Source of the DNA: Sordariomycetes sp. S80-01Y
Taxonomy: Eukaryota; Ascomycota; Sordariomycetes
NCBI GenBank assembly: GCA_037042185.1
Contig: JAXQJY010000033.1
Span: forward strand, 1,922,001-1,986,000
DNA length: 64,000 nucleotides
Direction: 5' to 3'
Within the stretch, counting starts at the first letter, position 1. The number at the start of each line of letters is the position of its first letter. Below the pieces are notes generated by a model. It saw nothing but the letters and a program-made list of their open reading frames with translations. It was not told where the DNA came from and did no database searches. Of the stretch, positions 21,509 to 30,944 are shown one piece after another. The position numbers were made by a program, and so were the translations under genes.

Positions 21509-23365
21509 ATGTCCACCGCGGAACCTACCCAAGCTGTACCATCTCAGCCCTTTCAATGCCACATCTGCCGTGGCCGCTTCACCCGTCATGAGAACCTCAA
21601 ACGCCACGCAGCACTTCACTCGCGCTCTGAAAACCAATCATCGTTGCCGTGCACTATCTGCGATACGACATTCTCGCGACCGGACTTGAGGAGTCGGCAC
21701 ATGAAAAGAAAACATCCAGGGTTCGAAGAACAGAGGGTTAACACCAAGAGTGGGCGCAGAAGAGATGGAGTACCTTCGGCTTCGCCGCCAGACTCGACGG
21801 CCGTGACCACAACACCCCAAGACGAGTGCTCAATGAATCAGCCTTTATACAAGCCCCATCTTCTAGAGTCGAGTCTCCTGTCCTTCTTGAACTCGGATCA
21901 GCAGTTTGATATTCCTGTGCCGGAGTTGTCGCCATTCAGTATCGCGCAATCAACACCTGAGCGGTCCCTCACGGACGATATCCATCCAACCCCTCAACAA
22001 AAAGACTGGTCGCCTTCTCCCCGACAGATCGCCACTGGCTGCGCGCTCTTCTTCAAGCACGTGTCAGATTTCCTACCTTTTCTCCATCAAGCGACTTTCG
22101 ACCCCGAGGAGACACCCCGACATTTGCTCTATAGCATCCTGTCTTTGGGGTATCAGCATGGCGGCGACCCTGACTGCACAGATAACCAAAGCTTAGATGT
22201 GAGCCTGTCAACACGGTGTTTCCATAGTGCCAGGCGCTTGATCTCATGCGAGGAGATCGAATCAGGAGCCTCGGCAAATGCTCCATTGCACAGCATCTCC
22301 ATCGTTCAATCCTATCTCTTGCTACAGATTTGTGCCATGATGTATCTCTGCGGAGAAGAATCAACGCATGGTCTCAAAATGCACCCGAAAATGGTTTCGC
22401 TCGCAAGATCAAGCGGACTCATGCAGCCAGCCCCAGCCAATAGATCAGGGACAAACGATCTCGAAGCTCTATGGCGGGAGTTCATCGATGCAGAGTCTCG
22501 AAAGCGCACACTGCTCGCAGTGCACCAGGTCGATGCTCTCTGGTATCAACTTCTCTCGATACCCAGGTCTCTCTCGCATCTCGAAATAAAACACTCTCTA
22601 CCCTGTCCAGAAGACTCATGGACAGCTTCGTCTTCTGCGGAATGGGCACATCGACAACTTGTGGCTCCGCCTTCTGGTCCTATGCTGCAATATACTGATG
22701 CAGTACGACTATTCATCTCCCCCGATGCGGACGTGGGTTCGATTCCGCCTTTCGACCCTTATGGTGCCATCAACATCACTCAGTTCCTCCTCTCAAGTGC
22801 AAGGGAGATATCAGGCTGGTCAACGATGACAGGGTGTCTAAGCATGGAACGTCTTGAGCCGCTTCGGTCGTCGTTGGTAGCTCTGAGGCCCTACATACCA
22901 TATGAAGAAACCGCGACAAGCACGAGAATTACATCATGCAAAGCAACATGGGAAACAGCAATGATCGAGCTTCAGCTCTGGTCTCCTTCTCACACATGCG
23001 GGATAGTCGAAGGATCCCTGGACGCAATGCTATCACAATCAGCTTTGCTGGCACCCAATAGAGAGTTCCTTTGCGAGTCAAGCACCGCCAGGGCTGTGCA
23101 AACTCATGTAGATTGGTTCTTAAGATATCTGGACCGAACGTCAACAGTCGAGTCTGAAGCTCCGTGGGTGACGTTATATGCATACAAGGCGGTTTTGATA
23201 GCTTGGCAGCTGGTTGTCAGCGGATTGCCTGGTGCTATGCAAGCTGTTGGCATCCGGGATGGTGATGCAGAGGGTGCTTTGGAATGGGTGAGACAAGTGT
23301 TTCGACGACGCGAGAAGTGGCAGTTGGGGAGATTAATTATGAAATGCTTAGTCGACCTCAAGTGA
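21509..23365 (+). CDS. C2H2 zinc-finger / fungal_trans transcription factor
   Basis: Nuclear DNA-binding regulator of about 618 residues in one exon. Two C2H2 fingers lie at the N-terminus: C17/C20/H33/H37 and C48/C51/H64/H69. Recognition helices read RHENLKR (R at -1, N at +3, R at +6) and RPDLRSR (R at -1, D at +2, R at +6), an arrangement like yeast Adr1. A simple contact code predicts GAG for finger 1 and GNG for finger 2, so 5'-GNGGAG-3'. The GAGGAG half-sites in the two cluster promoters match. The middle-to-C-terminal part (about residues 180-500) has the fungal-specific transcription-factor middle-homology region, including the ESRKRTLLAVHQVDALWY-type segment. The start is the ATG with good context (CAAAATGTCC). 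It is likely the pathway-specific activator of the adjacent genes; that link is inferred. Confidence 0.92.
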   Translation: MSTAEPTQAVPSQPFQCHICRGRFTRHENLKRHAALHSRSENQSSLPCTICDTTFSRPDLRSRHMKRKHPGFEEQRVNTKSGRRRDGVPSASPPDSTAVTTTPQDECSMNQPLYKPHLLESSLLSFLNSDQQFDIPVPELSPFSIAQSTPERSLTDDIHPTPQQKDWSPSPRQIATGCALFFKHVSDFLPFLHQATFDPEETPRHLLYSILSLGYQHGGDPDCTDNQSLDVSLSTRCFHSARRLISCEEIESGASANAPLHSISIVQSYLLLQICAMMYLCGEESTHGLKMHPKMVSLARSSGLMQPAPANRSGTNDLEALWREFIDAESRKRTLLAVHQVDALWYQLLSIPRSLSHLEIKHSLPCPEDSWTASSSAEWAHRQLVAPPSGPMLQYTDAVRLFISPDADVGSIPPFDPYGAINITQFLLSSAREISGWSTMTGCLSMERLEPLRSSLVALRPYIPYEETATSTRITSCKATWETAMIELQLWSPSHTCGIVEGSLDAMLSQSALLAPNREFLCESSTARAVQTHVDWFLRYLDRTSTVESEAPWVTLYAYKAVLIAWQLVVSGLPGAMQAVGIRDGDAEGALEWVRQVFRRREKWQLGRLIMKCLVDLK

Positions 23366-23589
23366 TAGAGAAAGCCCTATTCCTGACACTCGATCAAAGT
23401 CTACCCGGGCCTTCGATGCGTTCAGTCGATCTGTACAAGACGAACTCCAGTTTGCATTATCACCCAACCCGTGTAAATTGTACTTCTAGCGGCCCTGTGA
23501 CCCTCGATTTCCGCTGCATTCACTTTTCTTAGTCTCTGAACCGAGCTTGCAGAGATAGGCTGTTTTGTAGCTGTGTGGGGGTTGAAGGC

Positions 23590-26500
23590 TTAGATGAATG
23601 CCGCGGGTGAACTCCTCATGTTGAGATCGTGCTCGTTGAACTTTTTGTGTCTGCTGTTTAGAAATGAATCCACCATCTTCTTGCTGTCCACTGTGTGCAC
23701 CTCGCTAGAGCTCTCAGACCACGGATCCGAAGGCAAGCCCTTAACATGAAGACTTCTGCAAGTGCTCTGCGCTCGAGTGCCCGCGTTAGGCCTTCCAAAT
23801 TGCTTCTCAACCGCTGCAGTCAATCCTGGACTAGACTTAAGAGACGATGCCGTGTCCCCGGCAGCCCACATCCGCGCTCGACGCCGCTTTGCAACTTCTT
23901 CTTCTTTCACTGAACTGGGCTGTGATAGAGTACCAAGAGAGACCGCTCCTCGTAAAGATGCGTTTTCCTCGCGCATGAATGCATGTGAGTGGGTCTGGTC
24001 TGAGATGACTAGTGCTGGTGTTGATCTGGAGCTACTCCTGGTTCGAGCATCTTGCGCCTGTATTGACCCGCTGGCCTTGCTAACAGCGTCTCCGAATGAG
24101 GCGCTGTTTTCACCTTGTGGAGAATCGTTCATCTGGAGTATCGGAACTTCCTGCGTGGGTCGGGATAACCGTTTGCCTATCCTCCAATTCCCTAGAGTGC
24201 TGTTGCTAGAGGTCTCAATGTTCAAGAAAGGCGAGCAACCAGTTTCAGGGGGAGGCTCAATTTCTGCTTTCTCTCTTACATGTCCTTGTCGAGGAACAGA
24301 ACCCAGCGAGTTTGAGGAATTTGGCTTGGAAAAATGTCGGCCGCCCTCAAGCTGCGCCAGGTGGGAACTGAGCCATGTCTTCCACTCAACTGAGCTAGTT
24401 GTTGATACGTCTCGAGTTGGACGTCGAGGACTGGGAATCACTGTTCGAGAGGTATATATGGTTGCATTGCCGAGAGATGCGAGCTGCGGTGGAACAGGAA
24501 ACTTTGTCACTAGTGACGAGTCCATCGTTCTGTCATCCGTCGTGGTGGAGTATGTGCTTTCAACGCAGTCATCACGACCGGTAGCTTCCGATTTGCATGA
24601 GCTCGGATGCCTAGTAGGTAAGCTAATAGCGGACATGGATCTAAGATAATCTGTTTCTGCCTCCTGGGAGGACTCTAGGGGCCTCGGGTCTGTCTCTATA
24701 TTCATGCTCTCTCGGAGTGCTCGTCGGAAAGGGCTGGCTGTGCGGAACAAGTGGTTTGACGGACTGGCGAAAAAGGCCGAACTCCGATTGGTAGTGGTCT
24801 TGAATCGGTCGAGCTCCAGGTTAGAGTGCATTCTTGGTTTTGATGGAGAATCACACTTTTCGATCAACTTCTCTGACCATGGATTGGGGGACCCATTGGT
24901 TGATGCTACTGGGTGAATGAACTTGCGGCTCCGTCTGATGATACTCCGGGGAGAGCCGGAATCCCTAGAAGTAGTATTGCTTGCGCTGTCTTGAAAAACG
25001 TCGTCTTCAGGCTGGACGCATCGAATCGTAGGTGGCGACCATGCCTGGCCGTCACATAGTCGATCAACAGAACTGCTTCGTGGAGGTGGCCGACCGAGGC
25101 TGCGCATCTTGTCCACGCTCATTCTTCTGGTATCTTCTTCATTTTTCCCGGAGTCGCGAGCCCGCCTCATGAGAGCAGAGTAGACGCGTTGACTATCGAC
25201 GGCAATCGCTTTTCCGATTGCATAGTCTTGACTGGCCATAGAAGACCGAGGTCGCGAGGCAGAGACATGCAGTCCGTTCTCTTTGATCACTGACAGGCGT
25301 TGGCGCTCCCAATCCCCCTGATCAGCATGAGTGGTTGCCGTATTGGTTAGTGAATCAGTCCAACTCGTTACTCTGGACTTGTCGTCGGAAATGGGGTCAT
25401 GATCTCCTTCATAGCTGTCGAGACTTCCTCTTTGGGACTTCAACTTGTACGGCGACGAGACTGTGTGGACCGATGTGATGCGGGAAGGCCCCCGTGATAT
25501 GGAGGCTTCTTCGTGGAAAGCCGGCGGTTCGACATGCAAAGAAAAGTCGTCGTTCCTGGCTTGGATCTCGGAAACGTGCCTCGTCAAAGACGCTGAAGTA
25601 TCCGATGTCCGCCGCCCAAACATGCCTTTCAATTTTGTTTTAATGGAGCTTGATACCTTTCTCGCCGTCTTCTTGAGACTGCCTTGCTTGGATGCCGCAA
25701 TGCTATACCCAGAAACAGCGGACGAAAGTCCTGCGCTTTGGTTGCTGCTATTTCGCATTGACTTGCGCCAGCCCATCGAACTATCAGCACGACGGGCCCT
25801 CGATTGCAAGAACATGGATGAGTGAGGCTTGAGTTGAGATTGTCCCTCAACTTCCTCACGGAATTTCTGCCGCGCCAACTGTACTGCCAAGTCGTTCTCA
25901 GCGTGGGTAGTTGAACAGGAACTCGTATTGACCCGGCGATTTCGCAAAAAGCTCATCGACTTTGGGGCTCGCAAAGCTGGCATATCACTTCCAGAAAGAG
26001 GTGTGTTTTCCTTGTTCAGGTGTGCGTAGCGAGACGTTGCTTGGACACGTTGGTGCTGCGCTGGGCTGTTGTCAAGGCAATAGCCAACACTTAGGGGGTC
26101 CGAGGTAGTGAGCATGGACTTCGACATGCGTATTCTTCTTCTATCAGTCGACGATACCATGCCGGTCTTGTCTTCGGGCACCAAGCAGTCGTTGGATCTT
26201 TGCATCAAGCGCAAGGGATTAAAAGATCGTGAAGTGATGCCGACATCGTGACTGCCTGAAACGACACTCTTGGCTCGTCTGTCTATACCACGAGCGTCGG
26301 TGGTTGCACGACTGGTACTGGACGTCGGGGTCACTAGGCGCTCATTAGGCCGTGAGGCCAGAGCTGTACTCGGACGAAATTTGGGAGCGGCGAAGCGCAC
26401 GCTCTGCTGGCGAGAGAGATGCCAGTCGCTGCCATTGCTGCAATCGACCAACTGACTATGACCAAGGTCATGTCGGTCAGTGCGGCCACCGTTGCCGACC

Positions 26501-26721
26501 AGACCCATTGAAGAGCTCTCTTGTGAGAGGTTTGCCATGCCCTCACTTCTCCTATTATGCGCCCTTTGGTATGATAATCGTGCTGCAATGTGAGCGTCCC
26601 TCTGGCCAGCGTAGGGGTCTCTATGCAATACAGCAATTCGGTTGTCGGCAATGCAACTGGTGGACTTGCTCCGACCAAGAGGGCGTTGCTGCTTGCACTT
26701 GGTATCTTTCCTGCGCAGCAT
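23590..26721 (-). CDS. large disordered Ser/Arg-rich hypothetical protein
   Basis: Intronless frame giving about 1,043 residues from the ATG at 26721 (MLRRKDTKCK). The frame stays open further upstream but that part is Leu/Cys-rich and unlike the rest. Composition is Ser/Arg/Pro-rich with many RRSS-like phosphorylation-type motifs and few hydrophobic stretches, so most of it should be disordered. A short strongly basic amphipathic segment occurs near residue 365 (KKTARKVSSSIKTKLKGMFG). An ordered-looking core follows around PISDDKSRVTSWTDS and WERQRLSVIKENG, a motif I associate with conserved fungal proteins of unknown function. No enzymatic domain or membrane helix. It may be a scaffold of the cell cortex or septum, but there is no direct evidence for that. 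Confidence 0.75.
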   Translation of the reverse strand: MLRRKDTKCKQQRPLGRSKSTSCIADNRIAVLHRDPYAGQRDAHIAARLSYQRAHNRRSEGMANLSQESSSMGLVGNGGRTDRHDLGHSQLVDCSNGSDWHLSRQQSVRFAAPKFRPSTALASRPNERLVTPTSSTSRATTDARGIDRRAKSVVSGSHDVGITSRSFNPLRLMQRSNDCLVPEDKTGMVSSTDRRRIRMSKSMLTTSDPLSVGYCLDNSPAQHQRVQATSRYAHLNKENTPLSGSDMPALRAPKSMSFLRNRRVNTSSCSTTHAENDLAVQLARQKFREEVEGQSQLKPHSSMFLQSRARRADSSMGWRKSMRNSSNQSAGLSSAVSGYSIAASKQGSLKKTARKVSSSIKTKLKGMFGRRTSDTSASLTRHVSEIQARNDDFSLHVEPPAFHEEASISRGPSRITSVHTVSSPYKLKSQRGSLDSYEGDHDPISDDKSRVTSWTDSLTNTATTHADQGDWERQRLSVIKENGLHVSASRPRSSMASQDYAIGKAIAVDSQRVYSALMRRARDSGKNEEDTRRMSVDKMRSLGRPPPRSSSVDRLCDGQAWSPPTIRCVQPEDDVFQDSASNTTSRDSGSPRSIIRRSRKFIHPVASTNGSPNPWSEKLIEKCDSPSKPRMHSNLELDRFKTTTNRSSAFFASPSNHLFRTASPFRRALRESMNIETDPRPLESSQEAETDYLRSMSAISLPTRHPSSCKSEATGRDDCVESTYSTTTDDRTMDSSLVTKFPVPPQLASLGNATIYTSRTVIPSPRRPTRDVSTTSSVEWKTWLSSHLAQLEGGRHFSKPNSSNSLGSVPRQGHVREKAEIEPPPETGCSPFLNIETSSNSTLGNWRIGKRLSRPTQEVPILQMNDSPQGENSASFGDAVSKASGSIQAQDARTRSSSRSTPALVISDQTHSHAFMREENASLRGAVSLGTLSQPSSVKEEEVAKRRRARMWAAGDTASSLKSSPGLTAAVEKQFGRPNAGTRAQSTCRSLHVKGLPSDPWSESSSEVHTVDSKKMVDSFLNSRHKKFNEHDLNMRSSPAAFI

Positions 26722-27390
26722 CACCAAACGTAGTCGATGCAGTCTGTCGCAAAGGGTGGTGGCTGTGCTCAGATCTTGTCTCGACCCAGTTGTGCGTAAT
26801 TCTGCTAAACATTCGGATATGTGATACGGCGCGGGGCTGAGCGATACGAAGCAGCTTTCGCAAAGTTGAGGCCTCTCAGACGTCAAGGCTGTGAGCAGAT
26901 GATGATGGAGGAGAGCAAGACCGATTTCAGTGTTTCGAAGGGCCAGAACCAGCAAGATGAGCCGTCGGGAGCATGGAGCGCATGCAGGAAGGGCCCGGGT
27001 CTTGCTATTTCGCACAGCCGGACATCAATCGTTAGCCACGTCTTGAAGATCGGGCAGGAGGTTGTGGTAAGAAAACATGGCCAGAAAGGACCAACTGACC
27101 AAGGGGGCAGGCGCAAAAGCATAAAACCCAGCGGGAATCAGTGGCGACCATCAAAGTGCTCAAGGAAAAGGTGTCGGCTCGAGATTAGAAGGAAATGTAT
27201 TGAGACTACCTGCCCGCGTGTCATATGCATTCTAGATCAACGGAAGATTTCTCCCACACAGCGAGTACACGTGTCTTGAAATGCAAAACATCAAAGGAAA
27301 TATGTGTAGAACCCTAACTTCTACGCCTAAATGCATACCCAAAAAATCTCAGCCTGGTGTCATGTGTGTCCGTGTAACTTCGCAAGTTAC
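26722..27390. other. intergenic, no gene seen
   Basis: The region lies between the large Ser-rich gene and the stop of the protease gene, both on the minus strand. The part next to 26721 is open upstream of the chosen start, so a longer N-terminus cannot be excluded. Confidence 0.5.
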
Positions 27391-29090
27391 CTAAGCCATC
27401 TCGGAGAGAAACTTGTCGAGTTCCTCATCGACAGCGATGCGGATCTTCTCACCGAACTTGGCGGCCTTCTCCTCGAAGTGCTCGAGGTTGTGAATGCCGT
27501 CCATGACCTTGCTGGAGACAATCTCGACGTCCTCCTCGATGACGAGCTCGAGCTCCTCCAGAGCGGTAGGAGCGCGCTCGACCTTGTAGCTGCCAGCTTC
27601 AACGATCTTGGAGAAGTTGTTGCAGCCACCGCCGTTCCAGGCAAGCAAGTTGGGGGTGTCCGAGTCAGGGAGGCCGTTCAGAGCACCCTCAGTGGCGACA
27701 GAAACGAGGGTCTTCTTGAGCTCCTTGGGGGTGATAGGAGAGACAGCGAATTCAGAGTCACCGGCGGGGGCAAGGGACAAGTAGTAGGCGAGGAGACCGC
27801 ACAGGTGGGGGGAAGCCATGGAGGTGCCAGAGATGGTGTTGATAGCATAAGGAGAGCCGATCCAGGTGGACTGGATGCTGACACCAGGACCGAAGATGTC
27901 AGTGCACTTTCCGTAGTTGGAGAAGTAGGCACGGTCGTCGTTGAGGTCGGAGGCACCGACGGTCAGAGGGAGCTCAGCGGCAGCGGGCGAGTACTTGCAG
28001 GCATCGGCGTTGTCGTTGCCAGCGGCCACGGCGAAATGAACACCAGCCTTGACAGCAGCGTTGACGGCAGCATCGAGAGCAGACGTCTTGCCACCACCGA
28101 GAGACATGTTGGCGACTGAACCCTTAAAGCCCTTGCGCTTTCCATTCTTGACAGCCTCAACCTGAGACTGGTGAGACTCAGCAGCAAATTCAACGCCCTT
28201 GACGACATCGGCCATGCTACCGGATCCGTTAGAGCGAAGGACCTTGACGGCGTAAATGTTGGCCTTCTTCGCAACACCATACTTCTTGCCACCGATAGTA
28301 CCGGAGCAGTGAGTACCGTGACCGTTGCCATCCTCGTCGGCATCGCCATCGGGGATCGTCTTGCCCCAGTGGGCACGACCCTCGAAGTCAACGTGCTCAG
28401 TGTTGGTGCCGGTGTCAATAACATAGGCGTCGACACCCTCGCCACCATCCTCAGTGTAGAGGTACTTGTTGAAGGTGCCAAATCCGAGGGTGTCGCGGTG
28501 AGATACACGGGCGAGACCCCAGGGAGCCTGCTTCTGGGTATCACCGTCACACTTGTCCTCAGACACGCTCTCCTCCACCTCGATGGGAAGCATAGTGTGG
28601 ACCATGGTATCGCGCTCGATGTACTCGACCTGAATGTGTGTCAGTATGAGGCTTTCAAAATCAAGATTCTGGTGGTCCAAGGAACCAAGAGGAAGGAACT
28701 CGCAGAACAACTTACATCAGGGTGGTTGCGGACCTGCTCGATCACATCCGGGTGGAAGTGGCCAGCATAGCCCTTGAAGCCATCGCCAATGGCGAAGGTG
28801 TGCTTAAGGCCACCGAAGACCTTACCAACGACATCATCAACACCTCGCTTGCGAAGCTCGAGGTATTGGTCGTCACCATCGGTGCCCTCGTGAATGGACT
28901 GGATCCAGCTGTGGTGGCCAGTGGCAGCAGTGTCATCAACGTGGTCCTTGAACTTGATGATGTAGGAGTCGGGAATGTGATCCGCATCGACAGTGCTCAA
29001 GATGGGAGCGGAGTCGCCGTGGATAGTTTCAGTGCTGAAAGAAGCAGCCTGGGCGAAGGCCGCCAAAGAGAGAGCTGCGATGGAGCGCAT
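27391..29090 (-). CDS. pepC: vacuolar subtilisin (cerevisin / protease B)
   Basis: Subtilisin-family S8A serine protease of the cerevisin type, active in the vacuole in bulk protein turnover and autophagy; homologues are known as Prb1, PepC and the Asp f 18/Pen ch 18 allergens. Exons 29090-28716 and 28629-27391 join across an 86-nt intron (GTAAGT donor, TTCAG acceptor), giving about 537 residues. A signal peptide (MRSIAALSLAAFAQA) precedes an inhibitor I9 prodomain (DSYIIKFKDHVD). Catalytic residues are Asp197 (VIDTGTN), His229 (NGHGTHCSG) and Ser395 (SGTSMASPH). The chain continues about 70 residues past the catalytic domain with an acidic, helix-prone tail (EELELVIEEDVEIV). The symbol follows the Aspergillus orthologue name. 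Confidence 0.95.
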
Positions 29091-30944
29091 GGTGTCGGAG
29101 ATATCGGGTGTCAGACGTCTGCCAGAGACGGAAGACAGGGAACAGCACGAAAGAAAGCTGAGCAGTAGAAACACCCCTTGATGAACAAGAAGGCAGAACC
29201 GTAGTCAAACGGTTGTGGGTGATGGGGATGATGGATGGGTGATGGAGGAGGAGGAAGGTTGAACGAGGGAGGGACGAGGCAGAGGATGTGATGACGAGCG
29301 CCAGCAGCCTGATAAAGCGATGGGAGCTCGGTCGACAGCCTGTCTCAGTGACGCATCCAGTCGCCGGGGCAGATAACAGGCTGCGGAGCCATTGAGTCCT
29401 GAAATGGACTAGATCGACAAGCCGAAGCCAATGAGGGGGGCTTAAGCGTCTCCACAGCCACAGCGATAACGGATCGATAGCAGCGACGACTCGTGCCTCA
29501 CTGTTGTGAAGTAGAGGTACTTCTCCTCATGCACCCTGCTGTCCCGTTCCTGCAGCTGGACCGTACAGGGCAGTTAGAGGATGGCGCCATGGCGCCTCAG
29601 AGTTGGCAAGTGCGTGACGCGCACGAACATTACAAATGGCCGTCGCAACATTCCATCATTATCTTGTGAAGATCTCAGTTTGATGCGTAACTTTCTTTGG
29701 TATTGGAAGGCCGCTGATATCGACGACCGTGTCCCATGACAGATACGGGTCGAGGCATCTCCTATCGTGAGGCGCAGCCAGTGGAACGGACTCCCGCCGC
29801 ATCGGGGTACCAAGTACCAGTACCTCAGCACCCTGCTGTACCTTGCCTCGCGGACTGTAAATGCGGGGGAAGCTTCCAAGGCTCCATCTCAATGTGGCCG
29901 CCTGACGGTGGCAGAGTCAGCCGTCAACAACACGTGCTCAGATATCCGGATGATGTCTCAGCTTGATCTCAAGAACACAAAGTGCCAGTTTCCAAATGAC
30001 AGGATCATCCTACAGTCTTTTAGCATCATTGATATACTTTGATGCTAGCTAGCAAGGTGTAGTGAGTTCAGTCGGGGTTCTGTTAACGATGGGGCGGGAT
30101 TGCGTGGCGCGTGCGGGTGTGGCAGTGCAGCTACTCCAACTACCCTACATTCTTGATTGCGGGATGATGGACTCGTGTTAGATCAAGCGGCGAGACCAGG
30201 ATTTCTATGATACTTGTGAAAATGCGCCTCGTCCTGGAGATGAAGGAGTTCGGTTTTTCTGTTGGTTCTGGCTTAAGCCATTCACTGTAGGCAGGATTGC
30301 TATTTCGAGATGCGTCCACCGGTGTCAGAAGATCAACCGTTAGGCATAAGGAATGGCACGACGCGATCAACTCGATACACGGGTCTTATATGGGTAGCAA
30401 ATTGCATGACGAGCCAACCGACCTGAGGGTAATATTACACTTCACAAAAGTTTCTTGCGTAGTGCTATCGTTCCAACGCCCATTAACACGGTGACTATGC
30501 CGGTTGAGAGTTGGGGGCGCAGGCGGGGGGGCTCAACGGGGCATGGAGCGACACTTCTTGTTTCGTACAGCCACCTTCGACCCTCGAAAGAAGCTTTCGC
30601 TGCTGACGCTCGAGCTTTCGCAGCTGCACCGACCGAAATCCAGGCAGACGCGGCCTACCCTTTCTCTCCAGGCACCGAATCGAGCTGCTGATAGTTACTT
30701 ATCTCATGCTCAAACTTGTTTCGCGCTCACATTCTCTTGTTCGATTTGCTTTCTTCGAATCTCCCACTTCGCGAACCTTTACCTTCGAACAGCTTCACGC
30801 ACCCGCGCGGAACATAGACAGTCGATTCGCTTTCGATGCCGATTCTGTTCAGATACGGCCTGGACCCCTGAAGGGCGTCTGGGATGAGGAGCAAGCCCAG
30901 ATTTGGAATGTTGTAGTCGGTGGTCGAAACAAGTGAAGCAGATC
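29091..30944. other. 1.85 kb divergent intergenic region
   Basis: It holds the promoters of the protease (minus) and the BEACH gene (plus). A CCAAT box occurs near 29430. Positions 30550-30940 are pyrimidine-rich and probably BEACH 5' UTR. No independent gene is supported. Confidence 0.55.

Noticed and set aside
22730-22750. GGTTCGATTCC, resembling a tRNA T-loop
   Set aside because: It is inside the transcription-factor coding sequence, and no cloverleaf fits.
23762-24649. 295-codon frame opposite the large Ser-rich gene
   Set aside because: Antisense shadow of a biased-composition gene, with no recognisable motif.
27331-28119. 262-codon frame opposite the protease gene
   Set aside because: It mirrors the codon bias of the subtilisin on the other strand and has no homology signature of its own.
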